Part shown: piece after piece, positions 24,001 through 33,127 of the stretch
How the letters are laid out: every line of letters begins with the position of its first letter
Position numbering within the stretch: position 1 is the first letter of the stretch
Assembly: GCA_947454155.1 (NCBI GenBank)
Contig: CANGIT010000002.1
Span: 62,001-126,000, forward strand
Direction of reading: 5' to 3'
DNA: 64,000 bases
Source of the DNA: Chitinophagaceae bacterium
Lineage (GTDB): Bacteria; Bacteroidota; Bacteroidia; Chitinophagales; Chitinophagaceae
Program-made: the position numbers and the translations under genes
Notes under the pieces: model-generated
Told to the model about the DNA's origin: nothing
What the model saw: only the letters and a program-made list of their open reading frames with translations
Database searches by the model: none

Positions 24001-24588
24001 ATGGATGAAAAAACAATGTATATCATTTCTGGTTGTAATGGAGCAGGAAAAACAACAGCTTCGTTTACAATACTTCCTGATATTTTAGATTGTAGGGAGT
24101 TTGTAAATGCAGATGAAATTGCCAAAGGCATTTCGCCTTTTCAACCTGAAACGGTTTCGTTTGAGGCCGGTAGAATCATGGTAAACAGAATCGATGAATT
24201 GATGTGCGAAGGGATTAATTTCGCATTTGAAACCACACTTTCAACAAGAAGCCATATGGATAGAATAAAAGCAGCTAAAGCACTTGGCTATAATGTTGTT
24301 TTGTTGTTTTTCTGGTTGAGAAATATTGAGTTGGCAAAAGAACGTGTTAAAACAAGAGTCAAAGAAGGCGGTCATCATGTTGATGATGCAATCATAGTTC
24401 GCAGGTATTATCGCGGACTTTTAAATTTATTTGATTTATTTTTACCTCTAGTTGATGAGGCAATGGTTTTTGATAATTCAGAAGGTTTGCCAGCTTTAAT
24501 TGCAGAAAAATATCAAAATGAAAATTTGACAATTTCAAACCAAGTACTATTTCTCAAGCTTAAAGAACAATATGAAAATGCAAAATAA
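24001..24588 (+). CDS. Zeta-toxin-like P-loop kinase
   Basis: A P-loop NTPase of about 195 residues related to zeta toxins, which phosphorylate UDP-N-acetylglucosamine. Walker A GCNGAGKTTAS lies near the N terminus. EFVNADEIAKGISPF gives the zeta-type N-A-D-x-I-A substrate motif, FETTLSTRSH the family's FETT(L) box, and RVKEGGHHVDDAIIVRRYYRGLLN the R-x-x-x-GGH-x-V motif with arginines for phosphate transfer. ATG 24001 was preferred over GTG 23995/23998. The surrounding 24.0-24.7 kb is clearly more AT-rich than the neighbours and reads like an acquired cassette. The 265-nt gap upstream holds no antitoxin-sized ORF that I can defend. A small ORF overlaps its 3' end. Confidence 0.85.
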   Translation: MDEKTMYIISGCNGAGKTTASFTILPDILDCREFVNADEIAKGISPFQPETVSFEAGRIMVNRIDELMCEGINFAFETTLSTRSHMDRIKAAKALGYNVVLLFFWLRNIELAKERVKTRVKEGGHHVDDAIIVRRYYRGLLNLFDLFLPLVDEAMVFDNSEGLPALIAEKYQNENLTISNQVLFLKLKEQYENAK

Positions 24589-24718
24589 ACAGGAGAGAAG
24601 GGAAAAAATACTTTTAGGATTGGAACGTAATTATAAAAAACTTCTTGAATTTAAGAAGCAAAAAAATAGTGTTATTGTTATACTAAGGGAAGGTAAAATC
24701 GTACACTTGAAGCCTTGA
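24572..24718 (+). CDS. Small ORF (48 aa) overlapping the zeta-like gene, candidate antitoxin partner
   Basis: ATG at 24572 (or 24578) opens a different frame 17 nt before the kinase stop. The peptide is a basic amphipathic helix (NKQERREKILLGLERNYKKLLEFKK compressed over residues 5-29) followed by a beta-like SVIVILREGKIVHLKP tail. Overlapping starts of this kind imply translational coupling. The highly charged helix plus short strand is typical of small toxin-antitoxin partners. The order toxin-first is the reverse of the classic epsilon-zeta operon. Coding nature is likely but unproven. Confidence 0.6.
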   Translation: MKMQNKQERREKILLGLERNYKKLLEFKKQKNSVIVILREGKIVHLKP

Positions 24719-24769
24719 TTATTTTTGGAAACTACAATTTGTGGTATTTAATTTTTTCTTTTCATTTCT

Positions 24770-25198
24770 CTACTGCTCACTTTCCACAATTTCACCATAA
24801 TCAACCAACAGTTCTTCGCCGCTTGCAATATCGCGCAGCGCTTCAAAATCTTCACCATCGTTGATGGATCTAACATTTGGATGATCGGAATGGTTGAGAT
24901 AAACCACGAGGTCCATCATTTTAAAACCATACTCGGGTACATAATAAAAGTTGTCGTCGAATAAACAGAAATTCTCAATCAACGCTTTGCTGTGTTGGGG
25001 CAAATCATTCACTTCTGCTTTGCTCAGCGGAATCCATTCGGATTTGTCGTTTGAGAAAATTCCTTTTTGTCCTTTGGTAATGTCTCTCAAGGCAAATACA
25101 CCGATGCCTTGTAGGGGCGAAGGTCGCAGGGTGACATAGGTGTGATGCTGCAGCTGGTTGATCAGTAATTCTTTTTTTTGTAAAGATTTGGCAGACAT
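24770..25198 (-). CDS. SET-domain protein (putative lysine methyltransferase)
   Basis: A 142-residue stand-alone SET domain. It has the N-terminal strand PLQGIGVFALRDITKGQKG, the central YLNHSDHPNVR pseudo-knot motif (N-H-S binds SAM), and the C-terminal EELLVDYGE, with the Tyr of the catalytic site. SET enzymes methylate lysine in proteins and are common in eukaryotes, sporadic in bacteria. No pre-SET or post-SET cysteines are present. Likely cytoplasmic. Target unknown. It sits upstream-to-downstream with purC on the same strand, 45 nt apart. Confidence 0.87.
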   Translation of the reverse strand: MSAKSLQKKELLINQLQHHTYVTLRPSPLQGIGVFALRDITKGQKGIFSNDKSEWIPLSKAEVNDLPQHSKALIENFCLFDDNFYYVPEYGFKMMDLVVYLNHSDHPNVRSINDGEDFEALRDIASGEELLVDYGEIVESEQ

Positions 25199-25243
25199 CG
25201 TTTATGGTTCGTTTCCGAAAGCGATCAAGTTAAGTTTATCACC

Positions 25244-26173
25244 TCAGGCTTTCAGTTGTGCCAGGGCGTTTTCAATTTTCTGCAGAAGTTCTTCGGCTGT
25301 TAACTTTTCACGATGGAAAGGAGAACCAATCACTTTTTCGTAAAGCTCAATATATCTGCCGCTGATTTCCTGAATCCAGGTTTCATTCATGTCGGGTACC
25401 TGTTGCCCTTCTTTTCCCATGAAGTTGTTTTGAATCAGCCATTCTCTCACAAACTCTTTACTGAGCTGTTTCTGTTTTTCTCCTTTGTACTGTCTTTCGG
25501 CAAATCCTTCTTTGATGAAATAACGCGATGAGTCGGGGGTGTGGATTTCATCCATAAGGTAAATAGTGTCACCGATTTTTCCGAACTCGTATTTGGTGTC
25601 GGCCAGGATCAAACCTTGTTGATCGGCCAGTAGTTTTCCTTTTTCAAATAACGCCAGGGCATAGTGGCATAATTGCTCCCATTCTTCGCGGGTAGCCAAT
25701 CCTTTGGCGATGATTTCATCGGGACTGATGTCTTCATCGTGACCGGCATCTGCTTTGGTGGAAGGAGTAATGATGGGAGTCGGGAAAAAATCGTGTTCTT
25801 TCAAACCCTCTGGCAGTGAAGCTCCGCAAAGGGTTCTTTGTCCCGACTGATAAGTGCGCCAGGCATGACCGGTGAGCGTACCTCTTACTACCATTTCAAT
25901 TTTGAAAGGTTGGCATTTGACACCCAGGCTTACATTGGGCGCGGGTGTATCCAACAGCCAGATGGGGCAAATGTCTTTACAGGCATTGAGCATATACGCA
26001 GCGATCTGGTTCAGTACCTGACCCTTGAAGGGAATGGGATGGGGAAGAATCACATCAAAAGCAGATATCCTGTCAGTGGCCACCATCACCAGCCATTTGT
26101 TGTCGATAGTATATACATCGCGAACCTTCCCACGGTAGAAAGCTGTTTGCCCTTTGAATTGAAAAGTACTCAT
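25244..26173 (-). CDS. purC: SAICAR synthetase
   Basis: Phosphoribosylaminoimidazole-succinocarboxamide synthase, the ATP-dependent step joining CAIR and aspartate in purine synthesis. At 309 aa it has the long, yeast-type form. Signatures include [12 protein letters not shown] near the start, [37 protein letters not shown] with the Arg of the substrate site, [15 protein letters not shown], and [13 protein letters not shown]. The family is unambiguous. Confidence 0.97.
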   Translation of the reverse strand: MSTFQFKGQTAFYRGKVRDVYTIDNKWLVMVATDRISAFDVILPHPIPFKGQVLNQIAAYMLNACKDICPIWLLDTPAPNVSLGVKCQPFKIEMVVRGTLTGHAWRTYQSGQRTLCGASLPEGLKEHDFFPTPIITPSTKADAGHDEDISPDEIIAKGLATREEWEQLCHYALALFEKGKLLADQQGLILADTKYEFGKIGDTIYLMDEIHTPDSSRYFIKEGFAERQYKGEKQKQLSKEFVREWLIQNNFMGKEGQQVPDMNETWIQEISGRYIELYEKVIGSPFHREKLTAEELLQKIENALAQLKA

Positions 26174-26310
26174 GCTGTAAAGTTATTGGACTCGCCGAAT
26201 AATATTGATTTTCAATGGGATTAGATTTCAACAGGCGGAATAAAAATAAATTTCAGCAGTAGGGGTACAATCCTTATTTTGCTATATATTCTAAACCAAA
26301 AAAACCTGAT

Positions 26311-29043
26311 ATGAGAAAAATTTCCAGCTATCTGGTGGCATTGTTATTGGTGCAGCTGACTTTGCTGAGTGCCAAGGCGCAAAATGTTACCATCAGCGGA
26401 ATCGTCAACAACAGTCTCTTTAAAGAGAATGTTTCCGCAGCTTCTGTAACTGTCAAAGGCACTTCCGAAGGAACCTTCACCGATGACAAAGGTAAATTCG
26501 CCCTTAAAGTAAAAGCATTGCCCGTAACACTTATTGTCTCTTCCATCGGATTTGAAACACAGGAAGTGGTGGTGAGCTCGGGTGCCAATCAAACTGTATC
26601 ACTGAAGCCTTCCAGTAGCCTGGGACAAGATGTGGTGATTTCCGCCACCCGTGTGCCGGAAAAAATTCTGGAATCCCCCGTTTCGATTGAGCGTGTAAAT
26701 GCAGCAGCCATCCGCAATGCGGCCGGAGCCAACTTTTATGATATTGTAAAATCACTCAAAGGTGTGGATGTTACCACCTCATCGCTCACTTTCGTTACGC
26801 CCACCACCCGCGGTTTTAACTCCAGCGGAAATACCCGTTTCAACCAGCTGGTGGATGGAATGGACAATCAGGCACCGGGTTTGAACTTCTCGGTAGCTTC
26901 CATCATCGGACTGAGTGAGCTGGATGTTGATAATATCGAATTGCTCTCCGGTGCATCTTCTGCGCTATATGGTTCAGGTGGGATGAATGGTACTCTGCTG
27001 ATGACCAGTAAAAATCCATTCAAATATCAGGGCTTGTCGGTGATGGCCAAAGAAGGGGTGATGAATGTGGACGGTTCACAACAAAATCCTTCAACTTATC
27101 ACAATTTCAGTGCGCGATTCGCTAAAAAAATCAACGACAAATTCGCTTTTAAAGTCAATGCCGAATATATCCGCGCCAACGACTGGCTGGGTGTTGACAA
27201 CAGAAACTATGCACGCGCCGCCACCGGTGGTCATGTGATAGCGGGTACAAGAGAGTCGGACCCCAATTATGATGGTATCAATGTGTATGGAGATGAAACC
27301 ACCACCGATATCCGTCAGATCATCAGAGCTGTGCCCTGGTTGCAAAATTTCCCTTTGCCGGCCGGCGCCATCAATGTGTCCAGAACAGGATACACCGAAA
27401 AGCAAATCGTAAATCCTTATACCATCAACTTCAAACTCGGTGGATCATTGCATTACAAAGTTTCGAAAGGAACAGAAGCAATTCTCGCCGGTTATTGGGG
27501 AACAGGTAATACCACCTATACAGGAAGTGAAAGATATTCGCTCGAGAATTTCAAAATGGGACAATACAAACTCGAACTGAACAATAAAGACTGGACCGTT
27601 CGTGCGTTCACCACACAGGAGAACTCAGGCAATTCTTACAACACTACTATCGCCACGCGTTTGTTCAACGAAAGCTGGAGCCCGAGTGTAAAATATGATG
27701 CCAGTGGAAATGTTGTCGGTGGCTGGTACATTGATTATACCAACGTGTTTACCAATTCCAAGCTCGCCGGCATGAGTGATGCTGATGCCCACAAAGCGGC
27801 TCGTGCTTTTGCCGATAGAAACAGACCTGAATACAATTCAGCTAAATTCCGTCAGTCTTATGATTCCATCCGTGCCAAAACGCTGGCAGAAGGTGGCGCC
27901 AAACTGGTGGATCATTCGGCACTGTATGCCGCAGAAGGTAATTACAACCTGACCAAATACACTTCTAAAATTGCCGAAGTGATTGTTGGCGGATCTTACA
28001 AATCATATCGCCTCAATTCGGAAGGCAATTTGTTTGCAGATAAAGATGGCCCCATCAGTACCAGCGAATATGGCGCATATGCTCAAGCTACACGCAAGCT
28101 GGGCTCACGTTTGAAACTGGCAGTTTCTGGTCGTTACGATAAAAATCAAAACTTCAAAGGAAGGTTTACTCCAAGAGCAACCGCTACCTTCAAAGTTGCA
28201 GAATACAACCATCTGCGTGTGTCTTATCAAACGGCTTATCGTTTCCCTTCCAACCAGCAACAATGGATCGATCTGGCGGTGGGCAGCAATGTTCAGCTGA
28301 TTGGTGGCAACGAGTATTTCTGGAACAAGTATAATTTCCTGACTAAAAAAATCTATGATTTCGAAGACCTGAGAAAAGGAAAATTCACTGAAGTAACACC
28401 TACGCAATTGAAGCCTGAAGCCATCTCTTCTTTCGAAGGCGGATACAAAGGTTTGCTTTCCGGTGGAAAACTGTTGGTGGATGTGTATGGATATTTTGGC
28501 CAGTACCAGGATTTTATCGGCAGAAGAGTGGTGGTGCAATCATTGACCAATTCAACAGTTGCCATTGCTGATACGGCAAAAGGATTCAGATATTCCATTC
28601 CTGTAAACTCAACCGATAAAGTGAAGACTTACGGCTTCGGTGCCAGCTTCGATTATCGTTTGCCAAAAAACTTTGGGGTGAGTTTCAATATCTCTTCAGA
28701 TGTGTTGAAAGATGTGCCTGAAAACTTTGTGGCTTATTTCAATGCGCCTAAATACAAAACCAATGCTTCTGTTTCCAACTCAGGTTTTGGTCCGGGTAAG
28801 AAACTCGGCTTTAATCTGTCTTACAGATGGCAACAGTCTTTGTATTATGAAGGTGATTTCGCTACAGGCAATCTGCCAGATGTGAACATTGTGGATTTGC
28901 AGGTCAGTTACAAACTGCCTAAAACCAAATCCATCATCAAGCTGGGCGCCAACAATCTGCTCAACTCTTATTATTACAATGCGATCGGTAATGCACAAAT
29001 CGGTGGTTTGTACTATGTAAGTTTTGGGTATAATGTTTATTAA
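26311..29043 (+). CDS. TonB-dependent receptor with carboxypeptidase-like N domain
   Basis: A 910-residue outer-membrane receptor. It has a signal peptide (to AKAQ), then a CarboxypepD_reg-like domain (about 25-105, VTISGIVNNSL...GTFTDDKGKFALKV), a plug (about 110-230, with VTTSSLTFVTPTTRGFNSSGN and the DVDNIELLSGASSALYGSGGMNG box) and a 22-strand barrel ending in YVSFGYNVY. It imports a bulky ligand using TonB energy. The next gene, 76 nt downstream, is a fasciclin lipoprotein that may serve as its surface partner. A near-consensus TTATTTTG lies upstream around 26277, with no clear -33. Confidence 0.93.
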   Translation: MRKISSYLVALLLVQLTLLSAKAQNVTISGIVNNSLFKENVSAASVTVKGTSEGTFTDDKGKFALKVKALPVTLIVSSIGFETQEVVVSSGANQTVSLKPSSSLGQDVVISATRVPEKILESPVSIERVNAAAIRNAAGANFYDIVKSLKGVDVTTSSLTFVTPTTRGFNSSGNTRFNQLVDGMDNQAPGLNFSVASIIGLSELDVDNIELLSGASSALYGSGGMNGTLLMTSKNPFKYQGLSVMAKEGVMNVDGSQQNPSTYHNFSARFAKKINDKFAFKVNAEYIRANDWLGVDNRNYARAATGGHVIAGTRESDPNYDGINVYGDETTTDIRQIIRAVPWLQNFPLPAGAINVSRTGYTEKQIVNPYTINFKLGGSLHYKVSKGTEAILAGYWGTGNTTYTGSERYSLENFKMGQYKLELNNKDWTVRAFTTQENSGNSYNTTIATRLFNESWSPSVKYDASGNVVGGWYIDYTNVFTNSKLAGMSDADAHKAARAFADRNRPEYNSAKFRQSYDSIRAKTLAEGGAKLVDHSALYAAEGNYNLTKYTSKIAEVIVGGSYKSYRLNSEGNLFADKDGPISTSEYGAYAQATRKLGSRLKLAVSGRYDKNQNFKGRFTPRATATFKVAEYNHLRVSYQTAYRFPSNQQQWIDLAVGSNVQLIGGNEYFWNKYNFLTKKIYDFEDLRKGKFTEVTPTQLKPEAISSFEGGYKGLLSGGKLLVDVYGYFGQYQDFIGRRVVVQSLTNSTVAIADTAKGFRYSIPVNSTDKVKTYGFGASFDYRLPKNFGVSFNISSDVLKDVPENFVAYFNAPKYKTNASVSNSGFGPGKKLGFNLSYRWQQSLYYEGDFATGNLPDVNIVDLQVSYKLPKTKSIIKLGANNLLNSYYYNAIGNAQIGGLYYVSFGYNVY

Positions 29044-29119
29044 GAATGGTTTTTGATTGGTGATTTGTAATTGTTCAATCATTTGTCAAGTTCAAGAATT
29101 CAACAAAAATTTTAAATCA

Positions 29120-30376
29120 ATGAAAATGAAAAATATAAAAACAAGAATGCTGGTAGCCGCTTCGGCGCTGGTGGTATTGTTCAGCTCCTGCAATAAAGAG
29201 CTGGAGCAGATTCCGGAAAATGCCGTTACGCCTCCCACCGGTCCAACGCTCGATCAGGTGATGCAAGGCAATGCCAATGACAGTCTATATTATAAAATGG
29301 TCAGCCGTATCGGTTTCAATACACTGTTTGCCGATGCTTCAAAAAGTCATACACTTTTTGTGACTTCCAACAATGGTTTGAAACCGGTGTTGTCTGCAAT
29401 TGCTGCACAGGCAGGTATCACTTTGCCGGCTAACGCCCCAGACGCTTATTTCTCTGCATTCATTTCGCAGATGCCAGTGTCTGTGATAGGCGGTCTTGTA
29501 TCATACAATACGGTTCCTCAAACTGTGAGATCTACCGATATTGGTCCTGGCTTTCCCAATTTCATCTATCCTACGGTATTGAATCCATCACCCTCTACAC
29601 AAACTTTGTTAGGTCCTGTGGTGAGATTGGCGGTATATCCATCTACTACCAATGGCGCCTGGTTGAATAATGTGCCCATTCTTAGTGTGGATCAAGCTGC
29701 ATCCAACGGCGTGATTCATCATACGGCAACGATGGCCATTCCCGGTCAACGTTATCTGTGGGACAGAATCAGTGCCGATCCCGAATTGACTTATCTTAAA
29801 GCCGCCATTCAACGTGCCGACAGTGGTGCTGTAGCCAGTCAGTCGCTGCAAGGTTATTTGAGTTCATTTGGTCCCGATTTTACAGTATTTGCTCCGGTGG
29901 ATACAGCGTTTAAGTCCACATTGAAAGCTTTGATTGCTCAAGGCTTGGTAGGTCAGGGTATACCCATTCAAATCGCCTTGCCATTGGCTACTCAATTGTC
30001 TTCATCGCCAACTGTATTCAGCAATCCTTTGTTGGCCGGAACCCTTACACCTCAAACTGTGAAAGGACTGGTGGTATATCATGTACTGGGAGCCAGAGCC
30101 TACACCAATAATTTTCCTAATGGAGTGGAAGCATCTTATCCCACTTTGCTGACAGCACAATTGCCTTCGCATCCCATGCTGAAAATTAAAGCCAACATTG
30201 TGATGCCTAATCCATTTGTATCTTCAATGACAGTGAAGGATGTTTACAACAATTCACCTGCCGCCAATGTCATTCTCAATGCTTCTCCGCTTACGCCTGA
30301 TCCAATTGGAAGCAGTGATCAGAATTTCGTGAATGGGGTATTGCACAAAATCGACAGAGTGTTGTTGCCACAATAA
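29120..30376 (+). CDS. Lipoprotein with two fasciclin domains
   Basis: 418 aa from ATG 29120 (MKMKNIKTRM...), with lipobox LFSSC. Two fasciclin (FAS1) repeats follow. The first, about residues 55-225, has FADASKSHTLFVTSNNGLK and a final NGVIHHTATM. The second, about 235-415, has FGPDFTVFAPVDTAFKS and ends NFVNGVLHKIDRVLLP, the family's N-G-V-x-H-x-I-D-x-V-L. FAS1 domains mediate adhesion or ligand contact. In front of a TonB receptor the protein may be a surface-exposed binding partner. The ORF limit at 29057 was rejected because it precedes the signal peptide. Confidence 0.88.
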   Translation: MKMKNIKTRMLVAASALVVLFSSCNKELEQIPENAVTPPTGPTLDQVMQGNANDSLYYKMVSRIGFNTLFADASKSHTLFVTSNNGLKPVLSAIAAQAGITLPANAPDAYFSAFISQMPVSVIGGLVSYNTVPQTVRSTDIGPGFPNFIYPTVLNPSPSTQTLLGPVVRLAVYPSTTNGAWLNNVPILSVDQAASNGVIHHTATMAIPGQRYLWDRISADPELTYLKAAIQRADSGAVASQSLQGYLSSFGPDFTVFAPVDTAFKSTLKALIAQGLVGQGIPIQIALPLATQLSSSPTVFSNPLLAGTLTPQTVKGLVVYHVLGARAYTNNFPNGVEASYPTLLTAQLPSHPMLKIKANIVMPNPFVSSMTVKDVYNNSPAANVILNASPLTPDPIGSSDQNFVNGVLHKIDRVLLPQ

Positions 30377-30394
30377 GATCTTTAGGTAATACAT

Positions 30395-30427
30395 AAAAAA
30401 ACGGCTCCTGTATAAGGGGCCGTTTTG
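30395..30427 (+). terminator. Intrinsic terminator after the fasciclin gene
   Basis: ACGGCTCC pairs with GGGGCCGT (one G-U pair) with flanking A6 and T4 runs, so it could work in both directions. Confidence 0.78.
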
Positions 30428-30551
30428 CGTAAATGGTTTGAAAGGTTTAAGGGTATAATGGGTCATCAGTCATTTCAAAATGCCTTACACCAGCGAAGCT
30501 TCATAAAAACAAACAAAACTCAAATAGATTATCATTATCAAAAAAAATAAT

Positions 30552-30586
30552 CACCAATCACCAATCACTAATCAATAATCACCAAT
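30552..30586 (+). repeat. Heptamer array, 5 units (CACCAAT type)
   Basis: CACCAAT, CACCAAT, CACTAAT, CAATAAT, CACCAAT in exact 7-nt phase, with no G on the plus strand. It lies 4 nt before the stop codon of the convergent cyclotransferase. Same family as 16091-16363. Confidence 0.85.
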
Positions 30587-30590
30587 CTTC

Positions 30591-31400
30591 TCAATCCACC
30601 TTTACCTCAAACATCTTTGGCCATCTTTTGCCGGTGATGAGTAAGTGGCCGGTTTGGGGGTCAAAAGCTATGCCGTTCAGTACGTCAGTGCGGTCTTCCA
30701 CGATGTCGCTTTGTTGCAGTAATCCGGAGCAATTCATTCTTCCTTTCACGATACCGCTTTCGGCGTCTATTTTAACAATGAAATTGGTTTCGTATACATT
30801 GGCGTATATCATTCCGTTCACATATTCGAGCTCATTCAGGTAAAGGATAGGGCCCTGGTCGTCTTTAACAGCGATGGTGTTGTTGACCTTAAAGGTTTCA
30901 GGATCTACAAAATAGATATTGGCCGATCCGTCGCTGATGATAAGATGTGTGCTGTCGTGGGTCAATCCCCATCCTTCATAAGGCCAGTTGAAAGTTTTGA
31001 TGGGTGTGTTGATGTCGTTGATATCGTATACATACACCACATGGCTTTGCCAGGTGAGCTGATAGATTTTATTGTTGAAGATGGTGATGCCCTCGCCAAA
31101 AATTTTATCGGTACCCATCACGTGTTTGGCATTTACCTTTCCCGATTGAGCTTCGGTAATGCGCAGACTTGAATTTTCGTAATCGCCGGTGCCTTCATAA
31201 AGCTTTCCGTCGTGTATTTCCAGTCCTTGAGTATAAGCGCTGGTATCATGCGGAAATTGACTGATGACGGAATAGCTGATATTTTGTGGCGCTTCAATGC
31301 CTACATGGGGTGTAACAATGTCCGGGTCATGATCGGGATGATTGTTGCCGCCGCAGGCGCTGATAAGAAAGATGGAAGCTAATAGCGAAGTGTATTTCAT
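30591..31400 (-). CDS. Glutaminyl-peptide cyclotransferase (beta-propeller type), lipoprotein
   Basis: A 269-residue plant/bacterial-type glutamine cyclotransferase, which forms N-terminal pyroglutamate on proteins in the periplasm. The lipobox LISAC gives Cys16. Blade motifs seen are FPHDTSAYTQGLEIHDGKLYEGTGDY, GEGITIFNNKIYQLTWQSHVVYVYD, EGWGLTHDSTHLIISDGSANIYFVDP, LNELEYVNGMIYANVYETNFIVKID, and DVLNGIAFDPQTGHLLITGKRWPKMFEV. In Bacteroidota such enzymes act on exported proteins with N-terminal Gln, which signal peptidase often leaves (AxAQ). Many secreted proteins in this window have that junction. Confidence 0.93.
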   Translation of the reverse strand: MKYTSLLASIFLISACGGNNHPDHDPDIVTPHVGIEAPQNISYSVISQFPHDTSAYTQGLEIHDGKLYEGTGDYENSSLRITEAQSGKVNAKHVMGTDKIFGEGITIFNNKIYQLTWQSHVVYVYDINDINTPIKTFNWPYEGWGLTHDSTHLIISDGSANIYFVDPETFKVNNTIAVKDDQGPILYLNELEYVNGMIYANVYETNFIVKIDAESGIVKGRMNCSGLLQQSDIVEDRTDVLNGIAFDPQTGHLLITGKRWPKMFEVKVD

Positions 31401-31769
31401 GTGTGAAAATTTATTTTAGCGTTTCATCACCGATCAACCTGAATATTCACAAATGGCTGTCATGAGAAAACAATAAGGCTGTTTCATTGATGATGATTTG
31501 AAGAGATAGAATAGAGACAAAAATAACGATACCCGAACAGATGGCAATCGGCATGGATTTAAAAAAATTTTTTAAAATACTTGCATTTCAAAAAAATACA
31601 CGCTACTTTCACATCACCTCCGATACAATATTTATCTTTTCTGCAAACTATAAATGTTGAATCACCCCCAATAACTCCTTAGTCGAAACCTCACTTCAAT
31701 TCCTGTTAAAAGACTGTACAATTCCTATTGAAAAAATGTTCATCATTGATCATTTTTCAACGTCTTTCC

Positions 31770-33005
31770 ATGAGGTTTTCATTTTTGACAATTACTTTTT
31801 TACTGCTTTCCATAGAAGGTTTCTCTCAAAGAGACTGTGCTTCTGCCGATTATGCCGCCAGAACAGCTGGTTCAGTTCATTTGAGTGCGACACCTTCACT
31901 TTATTCCAGAGACACGATTGCCAACGAAATCATCACCATCCCTGTGGTTATTCATGTGGTATATCACACGGCAACAGAAAATATCAGCGACGCACAAATC
32001 AAATCGCAGCTTAAGGTGTTGAATGAAGATTTCAGAAGAATGAATGCCGATGCGGCAAATACGCCTCAGGCTTTTCAAAATAACGCAGCCGATTGCCGTA
32101 TCATGTTTTGTCTGGCTCAGGTAGATCCACACGGCAGACCCAATCCGGGTATCATCAGAAAATTCACCAATAAAACATATTTCGATGTGGATGATGCGGT
32201 GAAGTTTTCCGCGGCAGGTGGCGACGATGCCTGGGATAGCCGCAAATACCTGAACATTTGGATTTGCAAGATGAGCGGAAGTGTGGTGGGTTACGCCTCT
32301 GTTCCCGGTAGCCAGGCCGATAAAGATGGTGTGGTGATTCAGTACGATGCTTTCGGTACTACAGGGGTGTTGAGACCAGATTATAACAAAGGCAGAACTA
32401 CTACACATGAGTTGGGGCACTGGATGGGCCTGAAACATATCTGGGGCGATAATCTTTGCGGAGATGATGGCATTCAGGATACACCCACACAATCGAACTA
32501 CAACACCGGTTGCCCTTCGTTTCCGCATCTCAGTGCCTGCTCGCCCAATAATAACGGCGATATGTACATGAACTACATGGATTATACCAGCGATGTGTGC
32601 ATGAACATGTTTACGGTTGGACAAAAGATCAAAATGCGTGGTTTGTTTGCCATCAACGGCGTCAAAAATTCCTTCATGAGTTCTTTTGCCTGCGATAGTA
32701 CACTGGCTTCCGCGGCGCCTTTGCCAGCAGACAGTCAGGCTGTAGCCACACCTTCAGTTGCAGCTCCAGAATTGAAAGTGTTTCCCAATCCTGTACAATC
32801 TCAATTTGGTTTTACAGTGAAAGGAGATTATACACTTACAGGCAAGCAAGTGGTGGTGATGAATGAAACCGGAATGGTTTTAATGAAACAAACATTCAGC
32901 AGCAATGAAGATAAAGTTTCCATTTCCAGGTTGCCTGCAGGAGTTTACATTGTATCGGTAGGGCAGGGAAAAGACAAAAAAGTAATCAAGCTGATAAAAT
33001 ATTAA
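31770..33005 (+). CDS. M43-type zinc metalloprotease with T9SS sorting domain
   Basis: 411 aa from ATG 31770 (MRFSFLTITF); the ORF limit 31728 (TTG) precedes the signal peptide. The catalytic core has HELGHWMGLKHIW (HExxHxxGxxH) and a later YMNYMDYTSD Met-turn, typical of pappalysin-like M43B proteases such as ulilysin and mirolysin. The last 80 residues, LKVFPNPVQSQFGFTV ... SRLPAGVYIVSVGQG-K-V-x-K-L-I-K-Y, are a type-A C-terminal sorting domain for export by the type IX system. A secreted, calcium-dependent endopeptidase is expected. The roughly 370-nt gap upstream (31401-31769) is AT-rich with no other feature I can support. Confidence 0.92.
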   Translation: MRFSFLTITFLLLSIEGFSQRDCASADYAARTAGSVHLSATPSLYSRDTIANEIITIPVVIHVVYHTATENISDAQIKSQLKVLNEDFRRMNADAANTPQAFQNNAADCRIMFCLAQVDPHGRPNPGIIRKFTNKTYFDVDDAVKFSAAGGDDAWDSRKYLNIWICKMSGSVVGYASVPGSQADKDGVVIQYDAFGTTGVLRPDYNKGRTTTHELGHWMGLKHIWGDNLCGDDGIQDTPTQSNYNTGCPSFPHLSACSPNNNGDMYMNYMDYTSDVCMNMFTVGQKIKMRGLFAINGVKNSFMSSFACDSTLASAAPLPADSQAVATPSVAAPELKVFPNPVQSQFGFTVKGDYTLTGKQVVVMNETGMVLMKQTFSSNEDKVSISRLPAGVYIVSVGQGKDKKVIKLIKY

Positions 33006-33127
33006 CGAAGTTTTCTTTGGGGGTTTTAAATTACGCCGGGATGTTTTCATCCTGGCTTTCTTATTTTTGCTGGGCACATGATCATCTGACCTATCGAACA
33101 TTATCTCCGCACCTTCAATTTTTATGT

